DNA from: Sorex araneus
Taxonomy: Eukaryota; Chordata; Mammalia; Eulipotyphla; Soricidae
Direction of reading: 5' to 3'
Assembly (NCBI RefSeq): GCF_027595985.1
Contig: NC_073303.1
Span: 23,755,084 to 23,819,083 of the forward strand
DNA: 64,000 nucleotides
This document shows positions 54,868-64,000 of this stretch, piece after piece. Numbering within the stretch: position 1 is the first letter of the stretch; each line of letters starts with the position of its first letter. Below the pieces are notes generated by a model. The model was given only the letters and a program-made list of their open reading frames with translations. It had not been told where the DNA came from and did not search any database. The position numbers and the translations under genes are program-made.

Positions 54868-54899
54868 AAACAGGATTTTACTGAAACAGGATTTTACTG
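54868..54899 (-). promoter_or_regulatory. duplicated variant poly(A) signal
   Basis: A perfect tandem duplication of the 16-mer ACAGGATTTTACTGAA (plus strand). Each copy contains an AGTAAA hexamer on the gene strand. AGTAAA is a known functional variant of AATAAA; use of either copy here is inferred. Confidence 0.45.
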
Positions 54900-55092
54900 A
54901 AACATTTCATAACACAGAAAATCTGTCTGAAGTGTAAAGTTACTGTCTTACACAAGAAGGACAGACCCATTTTCAAAGACTAATATGAATACAATAAATA
55001 TGGAGTTTACATACTAATTTTTTTACACAGAAACTGCCCAACAGCCATAAAAATTTATATTTAACAGTGCAACATATAATTTAATCATTTGA

Positions 55093-55098
55093 TTTATT
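55093..55098 (-). promoter_or_regulatory. canonical AATAAA poly(A) signal candidate
   Basis: TTTATT on the plus strand reads AATAAA on the HIVEP1 strand, about 355 bases after the stop codon. It would give a shorter 3' UTR isoform. No transcript evidence is available. Confidence 0.35.
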
Positions 55099-55451
55099 TG
55101 ACAGGGTTCTCTTACTAAACACAAATAACTACCTGGTTTTCATATACATATATAATATATATTTTATGTATATAGATATTCAACAATCTGTACAGTCTCT
55201 AAACATAAAACTCCTAAAAGGCACAATTGTCTATACAACATGTACAAAAATGGCTGGAGCTGACACAAAACAACAATTATTGGTCAAAAAGTTCATGATT
55301 GCACAAAGATTAGTCATGAGTTTATGTCATAAAACTGTGCTTTAAGGAGGGGTTTCAAAGAAACCTTGAAGTGTTATATAAAAAAACAAACAAACAAACA
55401 AACAAAACCCACTGAACCACCAAACACACCCCCTCGGAAAGGAGGAAACCG

Positions 55452-56648
55452 CTAGGTGGCGATCACGAGTCTGTCCTCATCGTCGTCACTGCTCACGTCG
55501 CTGAACTGGGCAGTGGCCTGCCTGCGGGGCGGCACTGCGGGCCGGGGCCCCTGTCGCTCCGGCGACACAGTCCGCTGGCCCAAGGGCTCCGAGAAAGCCT
55601 CCGGCCTGGCCTTCTGCGACAGCGGGGGCAGGGACACTGGCTGGCCCGGTGTGGAAGTGGGGTCCGGCTTGGGCTTCACATGATTGACTAAGGCAGCCCT
55701 CACGGCGTCCACTGGACTCGAGCCATCGGGCCTCGCCTGGTCCCTGGCGGGGGCAGCAGCATCCGGGACGTTTTTTGCATTTTCTCGCTGCACCTGCGGC
55801 GACCCCTGAGGCGATGCTGTCCTGCTCCCCTGCTGGGTGCTGCCCGCTGCTACGGCGGCTGCTGCTGCTGCTGCGGGCGTCAGCGCGCGGGCACGGCTGC
55901 TGGAGGTGGGCGCGTCAGGAGCCCCCTGCGTGTCCACGGTGACCTGGCTCATGGACGGGATGAGAGTGGGCAAGGCGATGTTCAAGATCTGCAGGCCGGG
56001 GATGTGCGCCGGGGGCGGGGGGTTGCTTGGGGAGGGGGCGTTCGCCGTCAGGACCTGCAGGCCCACCGCGTTGAGCGCCAGCCCCGGCGGGTGCCCCGGG
56101 GGGGCGATGTTGGTGTTGGCCAGGCCCAGGATGTTGACGGTCTCCATGCTCAGCGACGGCAGGGGCTGCAGGGCGGGCGTGCTGAGATTCTGCAGGCCCG
56201 GCACGCGGATCTGGCCGATGGGGATGCACGGCACGACGCTGCTTAACTCCGACACTCCGGCGGCGGGGTTGGCGGGGCCAGGAGCTTCTGTGACGCTGTC
56301 CTCGGCGGGGCCCACGGCGGGGTGGATGACGCTGACGGCAGGAATCGTCAGCTGCATGGGCCCCGCTTGAATGGGCACGAACGTGGAGTAGGTGAGGCCG
56401 GCCGGGACCACGTGGATGCCCCCGACGGGAACCATGTTATACGGAGTCCTCGAGGGCTGCTGGGAATGCAGAGGCAGGTGGCTGAAGAGATGGGTCGGGG
56501 GAGCGGGCAGCCCCAGCGCGGGCTGCAGCGTGAGCGGGGGCTTCTGCTCTGGGGCGCCTGGTTGCGGGGACGCTGCGGGAGGGGTCCCGACAGCAGCGTG
56601 ATGAGGGCTGGGCTCCGTCCCGGGAGGGCGTCTCAGCGCTGAGGGGCC
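55452..56648 (-). CDS. HIVEP1: HIVEP1 terminal coding exon (C-terminal 398 residues)
   Basis: Encodes the C-terminus of a large nuclear C2H2 zinc-finger transcription factor that binds kappaB-like enhancer sites. Its zinc-finger pairs lie in upstream exons outside the window. Reading the minus strand, a pyrimidine-rich acceptor ending CTTGTCTTCCAG precedes GGC at 56648. The frame is phase 0, and 1197 bases give 398 codons plus TAG. The first 65 residues are Pro/Ala-rich. Then come the conserved HIVEP1 blocks [20 protein letters not shown] (residues 69-88), [19 protein letters not shown] and [17 protein letters not shown] short polyalanine run encoded by (GCA)n and a Pro/Ser-rich stretch follow, and the protein ends [17 protein letters not shown] assign HIVEP1 over HIVEP2 or HIVEP3 from these blocks as I remember them. 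The exon is strikingly GC- and CpG-rich beside its AT-rich flanks. Upstream frame extensions to 56771 are intronic. Confidence 0.88.
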   Translation of the reverse strand, partial: GPSALRRPPGTEPSPHHAAVGTPPAASPQPGAPEQKPPLTLQPALGLPAPPTHLFSHLPLHSQQPSRTPYNMVPVGGIHVVPAGLTYSTFVPIQAGPMQLTIPAVSVIHPAVGPAEDSVTEAPGPANPAAGVSELSSVVPCIPIGQIRVPGLQNLSTPALQPLPSLSMETVNILGLANTNIAPPGHPPGLALNAVGLQVLTANAPSPSNPPPPAHIPGLQILNIALPTLIPSMSQVTVDTQGAPDAPTSSSRARALTPAAAAAAAVAAGSTQQGSRTASPQGSPQVQRENAKNVPDAAAPARDQARPDGSSPVDAVRAALVNHVKPKPDPTSTPGQPVSLPPLSQKARPEAFSEPLGQRTVSPERQGPRPAVPPRRQATAQFSDVSSDDDEDRLVIAT

Positions 56649-57324
56649 CTGGAAGACAAGAGACAGTGATCCCCTCCAGCTGAGCCAGGTGACACTGCCC
56701 AGGGAAACTTGGCTCCCTGGGGAGATTAGAGGAGGGATATCTATTACATAAGTGAGAGCGGCAGCTTTCAAAACAACTGCATTTTGGTTTTTGAAAAATC
56801 AATTTCCAAGGGAAAGAATCTATACTGCCTTTATGGTCCGCTTGGTAAGAGCAGTCACACACCTTGCTAAGACGGTGCCTTTTCCAAGGTCATTTCTTAG
56901 ATACCGGAGCATTTCTTCTGAATTAACTCTGAGAGGTAGCATGGTCCTATTTCTCCTCTTGTCAGTTTTACTATTACTGGGATCACCAGCTCACCCTGTA
57001 CTTTATTTTAGATATTAAAAGTTATTGGAGGATTATTCATTTATTAGTTGTCAGGAATAAATAGGGCTACGGCTGCTCATTCATTAATCCATCCTAAATT
57101 CATGTAACTCAAAATCACATTTCCCAGCGCAGTAAGAAAGTTTGGGATAGACCCCTGTCGGGCTCAGGTGACTAATCAGAAAACCATGAAATGTGATCAG
57201 AAGGAATCAATCCTGCCATCCTCCCCGCCAAGGTCACTGTTTAGATACTGTGACTATCTGTCACGTAGAGCGTACCTCGGGAGAGCATCTATATGATATA
57301 ATCTACATGACAATGAATGATGCT

Positions 57325-57480
57325 TTGGGGGCTGGGGAGACAGTACAGGAGGGAAGGAACCTGCCTTGCATCCCACCAACCTCAGTTTGATCCCCAATAG
57401 GTATGGTCCCTAGGGCACTGCCAGGGGGTCACTCAGAAGCACAGGACCCGAACAGCCTCAGAAACCCGTGTGTGTGGCAC
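57325..57480 (+). mobile_element. old A-type SINE in the HIVEP1 intron
   Basis: GGGGGCTGGGGAGACAGTAC head, GATCCCCAATAGGTATGGTC. Antisense to the gene. Confidence 0.78.
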
Positions 57481-58262
57481 AGCTCTCCTGGGTTAGCAAT
57501 TTATAAATTAATACACTCCAACACAAAGATCGTTATAATCCAATTATACTTAGGACAATCTATAGAAATCCAATTTTCTAGTCTTTTAATTTTTCTTTAG
57601 TGTTACCTAGCCAGTCAAAACCTTCCACGTTTAGAAATGAACCACAGAGCAATCACCGGCCCACATTACAGGCGTTCTCCGGAATGAAACCTCCAGAAGG
57701 CAGCAGGATGAGGGCAGGGAATCATTCGGGGTGCGCTTGGGGGTTTCCCAAAGGCCCAGCTTGTCCCTGCAGCTGTTCCAGGGCAGGTTTTGTCCCAAGT
57801 TATCACAGAAACTTTCGCATCCACACAAAGTGAATTCTTCACACACATATAAATATATATATTTTATAAAATATATACTATATATATTTTTGGTGGGCTG
57901 GGGGTGGGGGGAGTGGGGGAGGACCACAGTAATTTTGTTATTAATTTCTCTTGCTTATAAGGTGGAAAAATGCTTGGATAATTTAGTGCAGATTTATCAT
58001 CTCTGTACCAATGGTAAAAACAAAAGACCTTCAAGAGTAAGCCGTGGGATAAATAGCCCCTAGATTCATGTTCTTATATATAGAGATATTTATCGATCTA
58101 TATATCCACATATATAGGCATATATATCTGTTTTAAACTATGCGAGTATCAGTCAATTTTCACATTTGGTTCTTTTACAGATTTATAATAAAATATAAAT
58201 AAAATAAATACGTAAAGCAAGTTACATTAAAGAAATAAAATATATTAAATATTTATTTAAAT

Positions 58263-58471
58263 GGGCTGGAGCGATAGCACAGCCAGCAGGGCGTTTGCCT
58301 TGCACGAGGCCAACTGGGGTTCGATTCCTGCGCTCCTCTCGGAGAGCCCGGCAAGCTCCCTGTGGCATATCTGATATGCCAAAAACAGTAACAACAAGTC
58401 TCACCAATAATGGAGACGTTACTGGTGCCCACTCAAGCAAATCGATGAGCAACGGGATAACAATGACAGTA
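58263..58471 (+). mobile_element. B-type SINE in the HIVEP1 intron, 12-bp TSD
   Basis: ATTTATTTAAAT at 58251-58262 and 58472-58483. Near-consensus head; slightly shortened body. It sits about 320 bp from the penultimate exon, in antisense. Confidence 0.94.
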
Positions 58472-58785
58472 ATTTATTTAAATAATAAATATTAAATAGT
58501 AATAAATGGTGTACTAAATATTTTAATAAATAAGATTTTAAAATATATAATAAAATCACTGGTTAAGTTCCTAACAAGAACCCATAAGACATGTCTTTTT
58601 TTCCCCTTAAATTAAGTTTCCGTAAGTCAGAACACCCGACTAGGCCAGCGGGATAACTTCAGAATTATCTAACTTCATTATATAAACTGAAATTATATAA
58701 ACTGAAATTATATAACTTCAGTTTGTCATGGAGCAACCCACACGCAGCAGGTGAAGCGACAGGAGAACGACGGCCCGCCCCTTAC

Positions 58786-59291
58786 CTGTGTCACCGCGAC
58801 GGCCTTTGCTGCCTCCGAGCTCCTCCGGTCTTCGGGTTCGGGGCCCTCGACAGACATCGGGTGACAGGGGGACCTGGGCGCGGCCGCCGGGGACCTGGGG
58901 GAGTCTCGGGGCGGAGGATGCGCGCTTCCTTCATCCCTGGGCGGCCGCACCTGCGCTGGCGACTCGGTGTTGCGGGCGCAGAGGGGTGGCACCGCGCTCA
59001 GCACGGTCATCTTGGTGGGCAGCGCTCGAGGCAGGATGTCCATGGAGTCGGCGGGGACTCCAGAGAAGCAGTCGCTGATTCGGATGTCCTCGTCGGGGGC
59101 GGCGGGGTCCTGCAGGCCGCCCCGGGAGGGGAGGTGCTGCGGGCTGGCCGTGACCGAGGGCGCTGCCGACAGGACCGACTCGGCCTGGCTGTCGTCATCA
59201 TCGTCTTCGTTGTCATTGTCGTCCTCATCCAGGCCATCGGATTCCTCAAGGTCGTATCCAGACCTCTCGTAACTGAATCTCTGCTTTTCAT
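58786..59291 (-). CDS. HIVEP1: HIVEP1 penultimate coding exon (acidic / Ser-Pro region)
   Basis: A 506-bp internal exon. The minus-strand acceptor is TTTTTATTAG just before base 59291. The first two bases (AT) complete a codon begun in the previous exon, and 168 codons follow ([13 protein letters not shown]...). The donor is CAG|GTAAGG at 58786/58785, phase 0, matching the phase-0 acceptor of the terminal exon (...AVAVTQ joined to GPSALRR...). Visible features are an acidic run ([13 protein letters not shown], about residues 21-33), the conserved SQAESVLSA and [10 protein letters not shown] blocks, and SPCHPMSVE near the end. In HIVEP proteins an acidic stretch like this follows the second zinc-finger pair. 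The middle is enriched in Pro, Ala and Arg relative to my memory of the human protein, consistent with GC drift. Frame extensions beyond the splice sites are intronic. Confidence 0.87.
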
Positions 59292-60934
59292 CTAATAAAA
59301 ACAACCCAGAGGCCCGCTGTAGCACACTTTGCAAGCAGAGAAATGTAATTCTTTAAAAAAAAAAAAATCTTTTCATTGGCAATATCACGAGGAGCACAAA
59401 AGACGTTTCCCCACAGAAAACCCACGATGGGCTTGACTTGGGGAAAATCGAATCAATCAGACCAATAAAATTTCAAAGAAATGGAAGCTAGGACAGAAAG
59501 CGGCATGGCCAGAATGCAGAATGTGAAGAGAGTGAAAGAAGAGAAAAAGAAGAGGAAAGAAGAGGAAACAGACAAAGAAAACCAGAAACAAAGGCCTCAA
59601 ATACTAGACTTGTAAAACATCCTAAAGAAAACTGAAAAAAAAAATTAAGAGACATTTTCTCTACCTTTTTGTATCTCTTCTCTCCCTTCACTTGGAACAA
59701 TAACAGAACACTGGTTAACACTTTGTATTTCTAAGCAAAATCATTTTCTTTGACATGTGAATGGTATTTAAGACATAAGACATGTTTCCCCTGTCATGGT
59801 GAAAGGTAATATTCTCTAATATTTAAGCCTCCGTCTATATTTTTCACTTCCCCTTACGTTAAAGTCCTACAGAATCATGCTCCCTTGTGTTGACACTAGG
59901 AAATCAATATTGGTATCACTGTCAATTACATTTATTTCCGTCTCAATAGTTTTAAAAAAATAATTTCTACAGTACTATTTCAATTCCTTACTGTCACCCT
60001 TATGTCTTTGTTAGTCCTGACTTGTTACTGACTTAGAAGAGCACTGAATAGTCAACCCTCGAGGACCGCAGTGTTGCTGTACCATGCTGTCCACTGAAGC
60101 ACTGATATTCTGGTTGCAGAGTCCAGGGCCCTTTCAGTCCACTTCTCCCGCCACCCTGAGTAACCTTGAATACGTGGTCTGAGTCTAAGGGTTTGTTTTA
60201 ATTAAAACAGAATTCTAACTGTAAGAGAGACAGCGCTGTCTGTGGAAGGGAGGATTCACAAATTTATCTTATCTGAAGGAGAACCAACAGACACTGGTCA
60301 TGTGGGTGAATAATTTTGAGGGAAATGGTGTAACATCTGAATTAGTAGCTGGAAAAGAAAACAAACAAAACAAGACCCAAGTACCTAATGTACATATCAA
60401 ATACATTTTAAATATAATTATACAGACTGAAAGTACAAAGAAAAATACAGCTCAAATTATTAATTAAAGTATAGCTGGAAAAAACTAAGATTACAAGACA
60501 AGAAATATTAGAAAGATATTCAAAAACATTAGAGAACGATAAAGGGACTAACACTGTAGGAAATATAACAATCTTAATGTGTTAACAAGTAGACCAGAGC
60601 TTCAAAACAGACGAGGTTAAATACCGAAAGAGCAGCAAAAAAAAAAAATCCATAATTACCGTTAAAGAGTTCATCAGTGTAATTGATGTGAATAAGTAGA
60701 TAACAGAAAGAAATCAGTCAGGAAACAGAAGACTTAAAAAAAACTACTAGCCGAACGGATCTAATTGACACGTGCATATTCTACTCAGCAGAATACGCTT
60801 TTCTGATGTAGCATACCAAGGACATCCACCAACATGCAATAATCAGTTCTAAAACAAATCATCATAGATTTAAGGAAACAGAAGTCATACAGAGTAGGTT
60901 TTTGGATGAAACCTGAATTACAGTAAAAATCACT

Positions 60935-61185
60935 CGAGACCAGAGAGAGGGCTCCAAGGGCTGGATTTGCAGACGAAGGCCTGAAGTTTCATCCCAGGTG
61001 CTACACGGGCCCTTGAGCACTAAGGGAGTGACCCTGGTGAGCCCAGCATGGCTGGGCCTGAGCAGTGCATGGCATCACAGGGTGCCAGCACTGAGCTCCC
61101 AGGCCAGCAGTGTCATATGAAGTATCACCTGGAGAGGCCCTGGGACCCCGAGCTGCTGGGAAGGCCCAACAACGACAACAACAAC
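60935..61185 (+). mobile_element. old SINE-like insertion
   Basis: GAGACCAGAGAGAGGGCTCC head, CCCAGGTGCTACACGGGCCC, (AAC)n tail. Confidence 0.55.
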
Positions 61186-61711
61186 AAACTCATACTAGAC
61201 AATCTGCGCCTCCCCCCAACTCCCCATCACAAAATACTTGAGAATCAGACCACACATTTCTAAACATTCCGTGGGCTGAAGAGAATGCCTCAAAGAAAAA
61301 TTGGAAATATTCCGAACTGGTTGAAAATTAAAATATAACATTTGAATTGTGGCATGCAGCCAAAGAAGCTATTAGTGGGATTTTGTACATTAAGTTCTTT
61401 TACTACAAAGGAAAATCTCAAATATACCATCTAAGTTCTTACCTTTAGGAAATTCTAAAACTAAACCCGAAAGAAGGAGCCAGGAAATAATAGATAAGAA
61501 AGAAATAAAAATCGATGAAATATTAAGTAAACCAAAGTTGAGTATTTTTTAGAAGAGGATAATACAATTTATAAACCCCTATTACTAGCTAAGAAGAAAA
61601 GAGAGAAGATAAAACTTAAGAGATTAGGCAAAAACGTGGAAATACTACCAGAGACGCCACAGATACTACAGATACTAAAAAAATAAGATCTATAAAAAAC
61701 TACCATTTATG

Positions 61712-61900
61712 GGGCTGGAGCAATAGCACAGCGGGTAGGGCATTTGCCTTGCACGAGGCAAACCCGGGTTCGATTCTCAGCATCCTATATGGTCCCCTGA
61801 GCACTGCCAAGGGTGATTCCTGAGTGCAGAGCCAGGAATAACCCCTGTGCATCACTGGGTGTGACCCAAAAAGCAAAAAAAAAAAAAAAAAAAAAAAAGA
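61712..61900 (+). mobile_element. A-type SINE
   Basis: Near-consensus GGGGCTGGAGCAATAGCACA through GGTGTGACCCAAAAAGC with a long A tail. Young relative to its L1 host. Confidence 0.95.
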
Positions 61901-63084
61901 AACAAATCACTTATCGATGAATAACTGAAATTGAAAACTAGAGCACTATTCACAATGGCAGCAAAAGAATGAAATGTTCCAGTATATATTAAAAACATTT
62001 GAGGACCTGAATAGAGGTACACCATGGTTAGAAGCTTCAATATTACTCAGGTACAATATTCATCAAATGCTCCAATTTGTAGCATTCATCAAATGCTACA
62101 ATTCAACTCCAAGTAGCCCAAAAAATTTTGACAAAAGCAATTCCCAAAAAGAACACTCACACATAACCTTACACCGCGTAGTTTTCCTACATGTCATATG
62201 ATTAAGTAAAAACTTCTCAAAGAAAGCTCTAGGAAATACCTGTGAATTCAAACTAGACAACAATCTATATGTGACAGCAAAGGCACAATCAATAATGGAA
62301 ACAGCAATAAACTGGGCTTCATTAATGTCAAACTTTTTTTTTCTCTTTTGCTAACACTGTAAAACAGAACAATTAAAAAAAAGCTGGGAGGAAACATCTG
62401 CAAACCACATTTCTATGTTTAAATCCAAATTATGGTTGCAAAAAAATTATCACAATTTGACAATAAGAAAATAACTCACATTAAAAAGTGGGCAAAAGTT
62501 CTGGACGGATACTTCACTAAAAGACATCTGGACGCAAACAGCACAAAGGAGGTTGTAGGGCAAGAAAACTAAAACCACAACGCACACCACTAACCACTTG
62601 TTGGAATGCTAAAATAAAATGCGCTGATAAATAAAACTGGCCCCTCCATACACTGGGGACAGAAAATGATGCAGTCACTTTGGAAAAAAATAGCTTGACA
62701 GTTTCTTACAGAAGCAAATGTACAGAAACCACAGAGCCCCGAGATACTTGTAGCATTAGATTCTGGAGAAATGAAAGAGCATCCAGGGAGGTACCTGAGC
62801 GCCAAAACTTCAGCCGTGTTGCTCCACCCTTGAAACCAACCAGATAATCTTACGAATGGTCAGTCCGAAGTATGCACATCAATACTACTGAGCACCAGAA
62901 AGGAACAACTACCGACTCACATAAAAATATGACTACGTCTTACACACATTTTGCTATGAGACAAAGTGTGAAAGCCCAGAGCTACTTATTGTGTAACTCC
63001 CTGCCAAAGGCACTCTGGCAAAGGGAAACCTACCGGGAGAAAAAGAGAGCAGTGACGGCTACACATTATTTGGGAAATATTTGT

Positions 63085-63244
63085 CTTTGGGCCACACCTG
63101 GCGGTGCTCAGGGGTGACTCCTGGACCTGCACTCGGGAATCACTCTTGGTAGGCTCAGGAGACCTTATGGGATGCTGGAGATTAAACCCTGATGGGCTGT
63201 GTGCAAGGCTGGCAACCCTACCCACTGTACTAACTCTCTGGTCC
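63085..63244 (-). mobile_element. old A-type SINE
   Basis: TTTGGGCCACACCTGGCGGT, GTACTAACTCTCTGGTCCC. Confidence 0.82.
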
Positions 63245-64000
63245 CTGCTACAACCTATTGGAAAGATGTCTCCAAAGAGTGGCACAAGAGAATCTCAGGG
63301 ATGATGGGACTATGTTGTATACTGGGGCTGGGGAGATACAACTCTAATCATTTGTCACAAACCACAGAACTGTACACCAAGAAATGGATTTTACACGTGG
63401 ATAAAAACAACCATGATGTACGGAGAATCCAATACGGAATATAAATTGAGAAAGCCATCACTTTCTGAGGAACAAATGAACACATGAAATGATGAAGGAT
63501 CCTGAGCCAGGGAACCTTAGAAATGAAGATTCTGACCACATGATGGAAAGGCTCAAGATAACAAGTTCTGGACACAAACACTGGCCCGTAACTGCTGATC
63601 TGTTTTCCACCGGTCAGTTTGGATTTCTGAAACTAGTTTATTAGTATACAGAAGTTGAACAATATGTAAAGTAACTATAGATGCAATGGGCATTTGGCAG
63701 GTGAATGAAGGAAAAGAGACACTCCAGAGTAGATCTTGTGGTGCTAGAATGAAATTATTAATGGAATTATCTGTGTGAACTCATGCTCTCAAGTGTGGAT
63801 ACAATATATATGTATGTGTTTATGTGAATGTGGAAGAGCAATACACACACACAAATACAGATTCAACACAATGCAAGTATGAGTTAGCATGCATATACTC
63901 ACTTTCTAATTCTATACTACGAGAGAGATTAGCAGCTACCACACTGGTAGCAATGAACACACCACGTACTGGCCAATCCTTGTGGCTAACTTCCATTCCT

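Larger units (their letters stand above)
54860..55451 (-). other. HIVEP1: HIVEP1 3' UTR
   Basis: About 590 AT-rich bases follow the TAG stop. They include an (AAAC)n run directly after the stop, one canonical AATAAA on the minus strand (55093-55098), and two AGTAAA variant poly(A) signals (54891-54896 and 54875-54880). The 3' boundary is an estimate: no repeat interrupts the interval, and old SINE-like sequence begins beyond it. The end could instead lie near 55070 if the canonical signal dominates. Confidence 0.6.
56649..58785 (-). other. HIVEP1: HIVEP1 last intron
   Basis: Bounded by GT (58785-58784, minus) and AG (56650-56649, minus). It contains an old A-type SINE, an AT-rich tract near 57845-57895 and a B-type SINE in antisense. 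The rest shows no recognisable element. Confidence 0.8.
60640..63450 (+). mobile_element. ancient L1 (L1M-like), antisense in the HIVEP1 intron
   Basis: A decayed ORF2 read in order: GCATATTCTACTCAGCAGAA, GCAGCCAAAGAAGCTATTAG, AAAGTGGGCAAAAGTTCTGG, CACTTTGGAAAAAAATAGCT, GAACTGTACACCAAGAAATG. Many frameshifts; broken by SINEs. Confidence 0.72.
59292..64000 (-). other. HIVEP1: HIVEP1 upstream intron (partial)
   Basis: Intronic DNA upstream of the penultimate exon, running off the window. 59292-60630 and 63450-64000 show no recognisable element. Between them lies an ancient antisense L1 with SINE insertions. Confidence 0.7.

Noticed and set aside
55837-56642. Plus-strand frames of 80-177 codons opposite the HIVEP1 terminal exon
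   Set aside because: Antisense shadows of a GC-rich exon in which stop codons are rare. The minus-strand frame has homology, splice sites and the correct stop.
55452-59291. Assignment to HIVEP2 or HIVEP3
   Set aside because: These paralogs share the acidic region, but the extended [33 protein letters not shown] and [12 protein letters not shown] blocks fit my memory of HIVEP1 best. A protein search would settle it. The HIV in the name refers to enhancer binding; this is a cellular gene.
58723-59295. 190-codon plus-strand frame opposite the penultimate exon
   Set aside because: Shadow of the HIVEP1 exon, for the same reason.
1-64000. A wholly new biological system
   Set aside because: Nothing beyond one known gene, known classes of retroelements and simple repeats is supported. 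Unclassified repeat bodies are the nearest candidates and are listed as findings.

Overview
This window is mammalian nuclear DNA. It most likely comes from a shrew (Soricidae, probably Sorex). The evidence is dozens of copies of two tRNA-headed SINE families that match my memory of the shrew SOR-type elements, plus a lineage-specific set of L1 3' ends. The species call is inference; I could not run a database comparison.

Only one real gene is visible. The last two exons and 3' UTR of HIVEP1 (Schnurri-1 / ZNF40 / PRDII-BF1, a cellular zinc-finger transcription factor) lie on the minus strand between about 54.86 and 59.29 kb. The penultimate exon (58786-59291) and terminal exon (55452-56648) have consensus splice sites and compatible phases. 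The terminal exon ends in a conserved acidic tail and a TAG stop. The right end of the window (59292-64000) is upstream HIVEP1 intron, largely an ancient L1 in antisense. Everything left of about 54.86 kb is intergenic DNA 3' of HIVEP1. In human this interval faces EDN1.

Layout: 0.6-4.4 kb is an ancient repeat broken up by nested insertions. 4.5-9.7 kb holds a SINE trimer and a young L1 (811-codon open frame) inserted in an older L1. 9.7-17.7 kb is mixed unique DNA with L1 ends, SINEs and a MaLR-like LTR. 17.68-19.63 kb is a 5'-inverted (twin-primed) L1 carrying a long GAA/TTC tract and two later insertions. 19.8-30.5 kb has L2, SINEs, a compound GA/GT microsatellite and an ancient L1. 30.9-32.5 kb has complementary GGAA and TTCC arrays flanking a solo endogenous LTR. 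33-46 kb is dense in L1 3' ends and SINEs, with a pile-up at 43.3-46.1 kb. 46.1-49.1 kb is a repeat-poor island. 49.1-54.8 kb is SINE-rich, and HIVEP1 follows.

There are no rRNA or tRNA genes, CRISPR arrays or operons. I found no undescribed molecular system. The most informative signals are the retrotransposon archaeology (nested insertions with matching target-site duplications, twin priming, modular SINE and L1 3' ends) and the GC-rich, Ala/Pro-rich end of HIVEP1. In the entries below, A-type means a SINE with a GTGACCCAAAAAGC-like end and A tail. B-type means a SINE with the same tRNA-like head but a body containing GGCATATTCGATATGCC and an end of CAGTGA repeats. TSD means target-site duplication.
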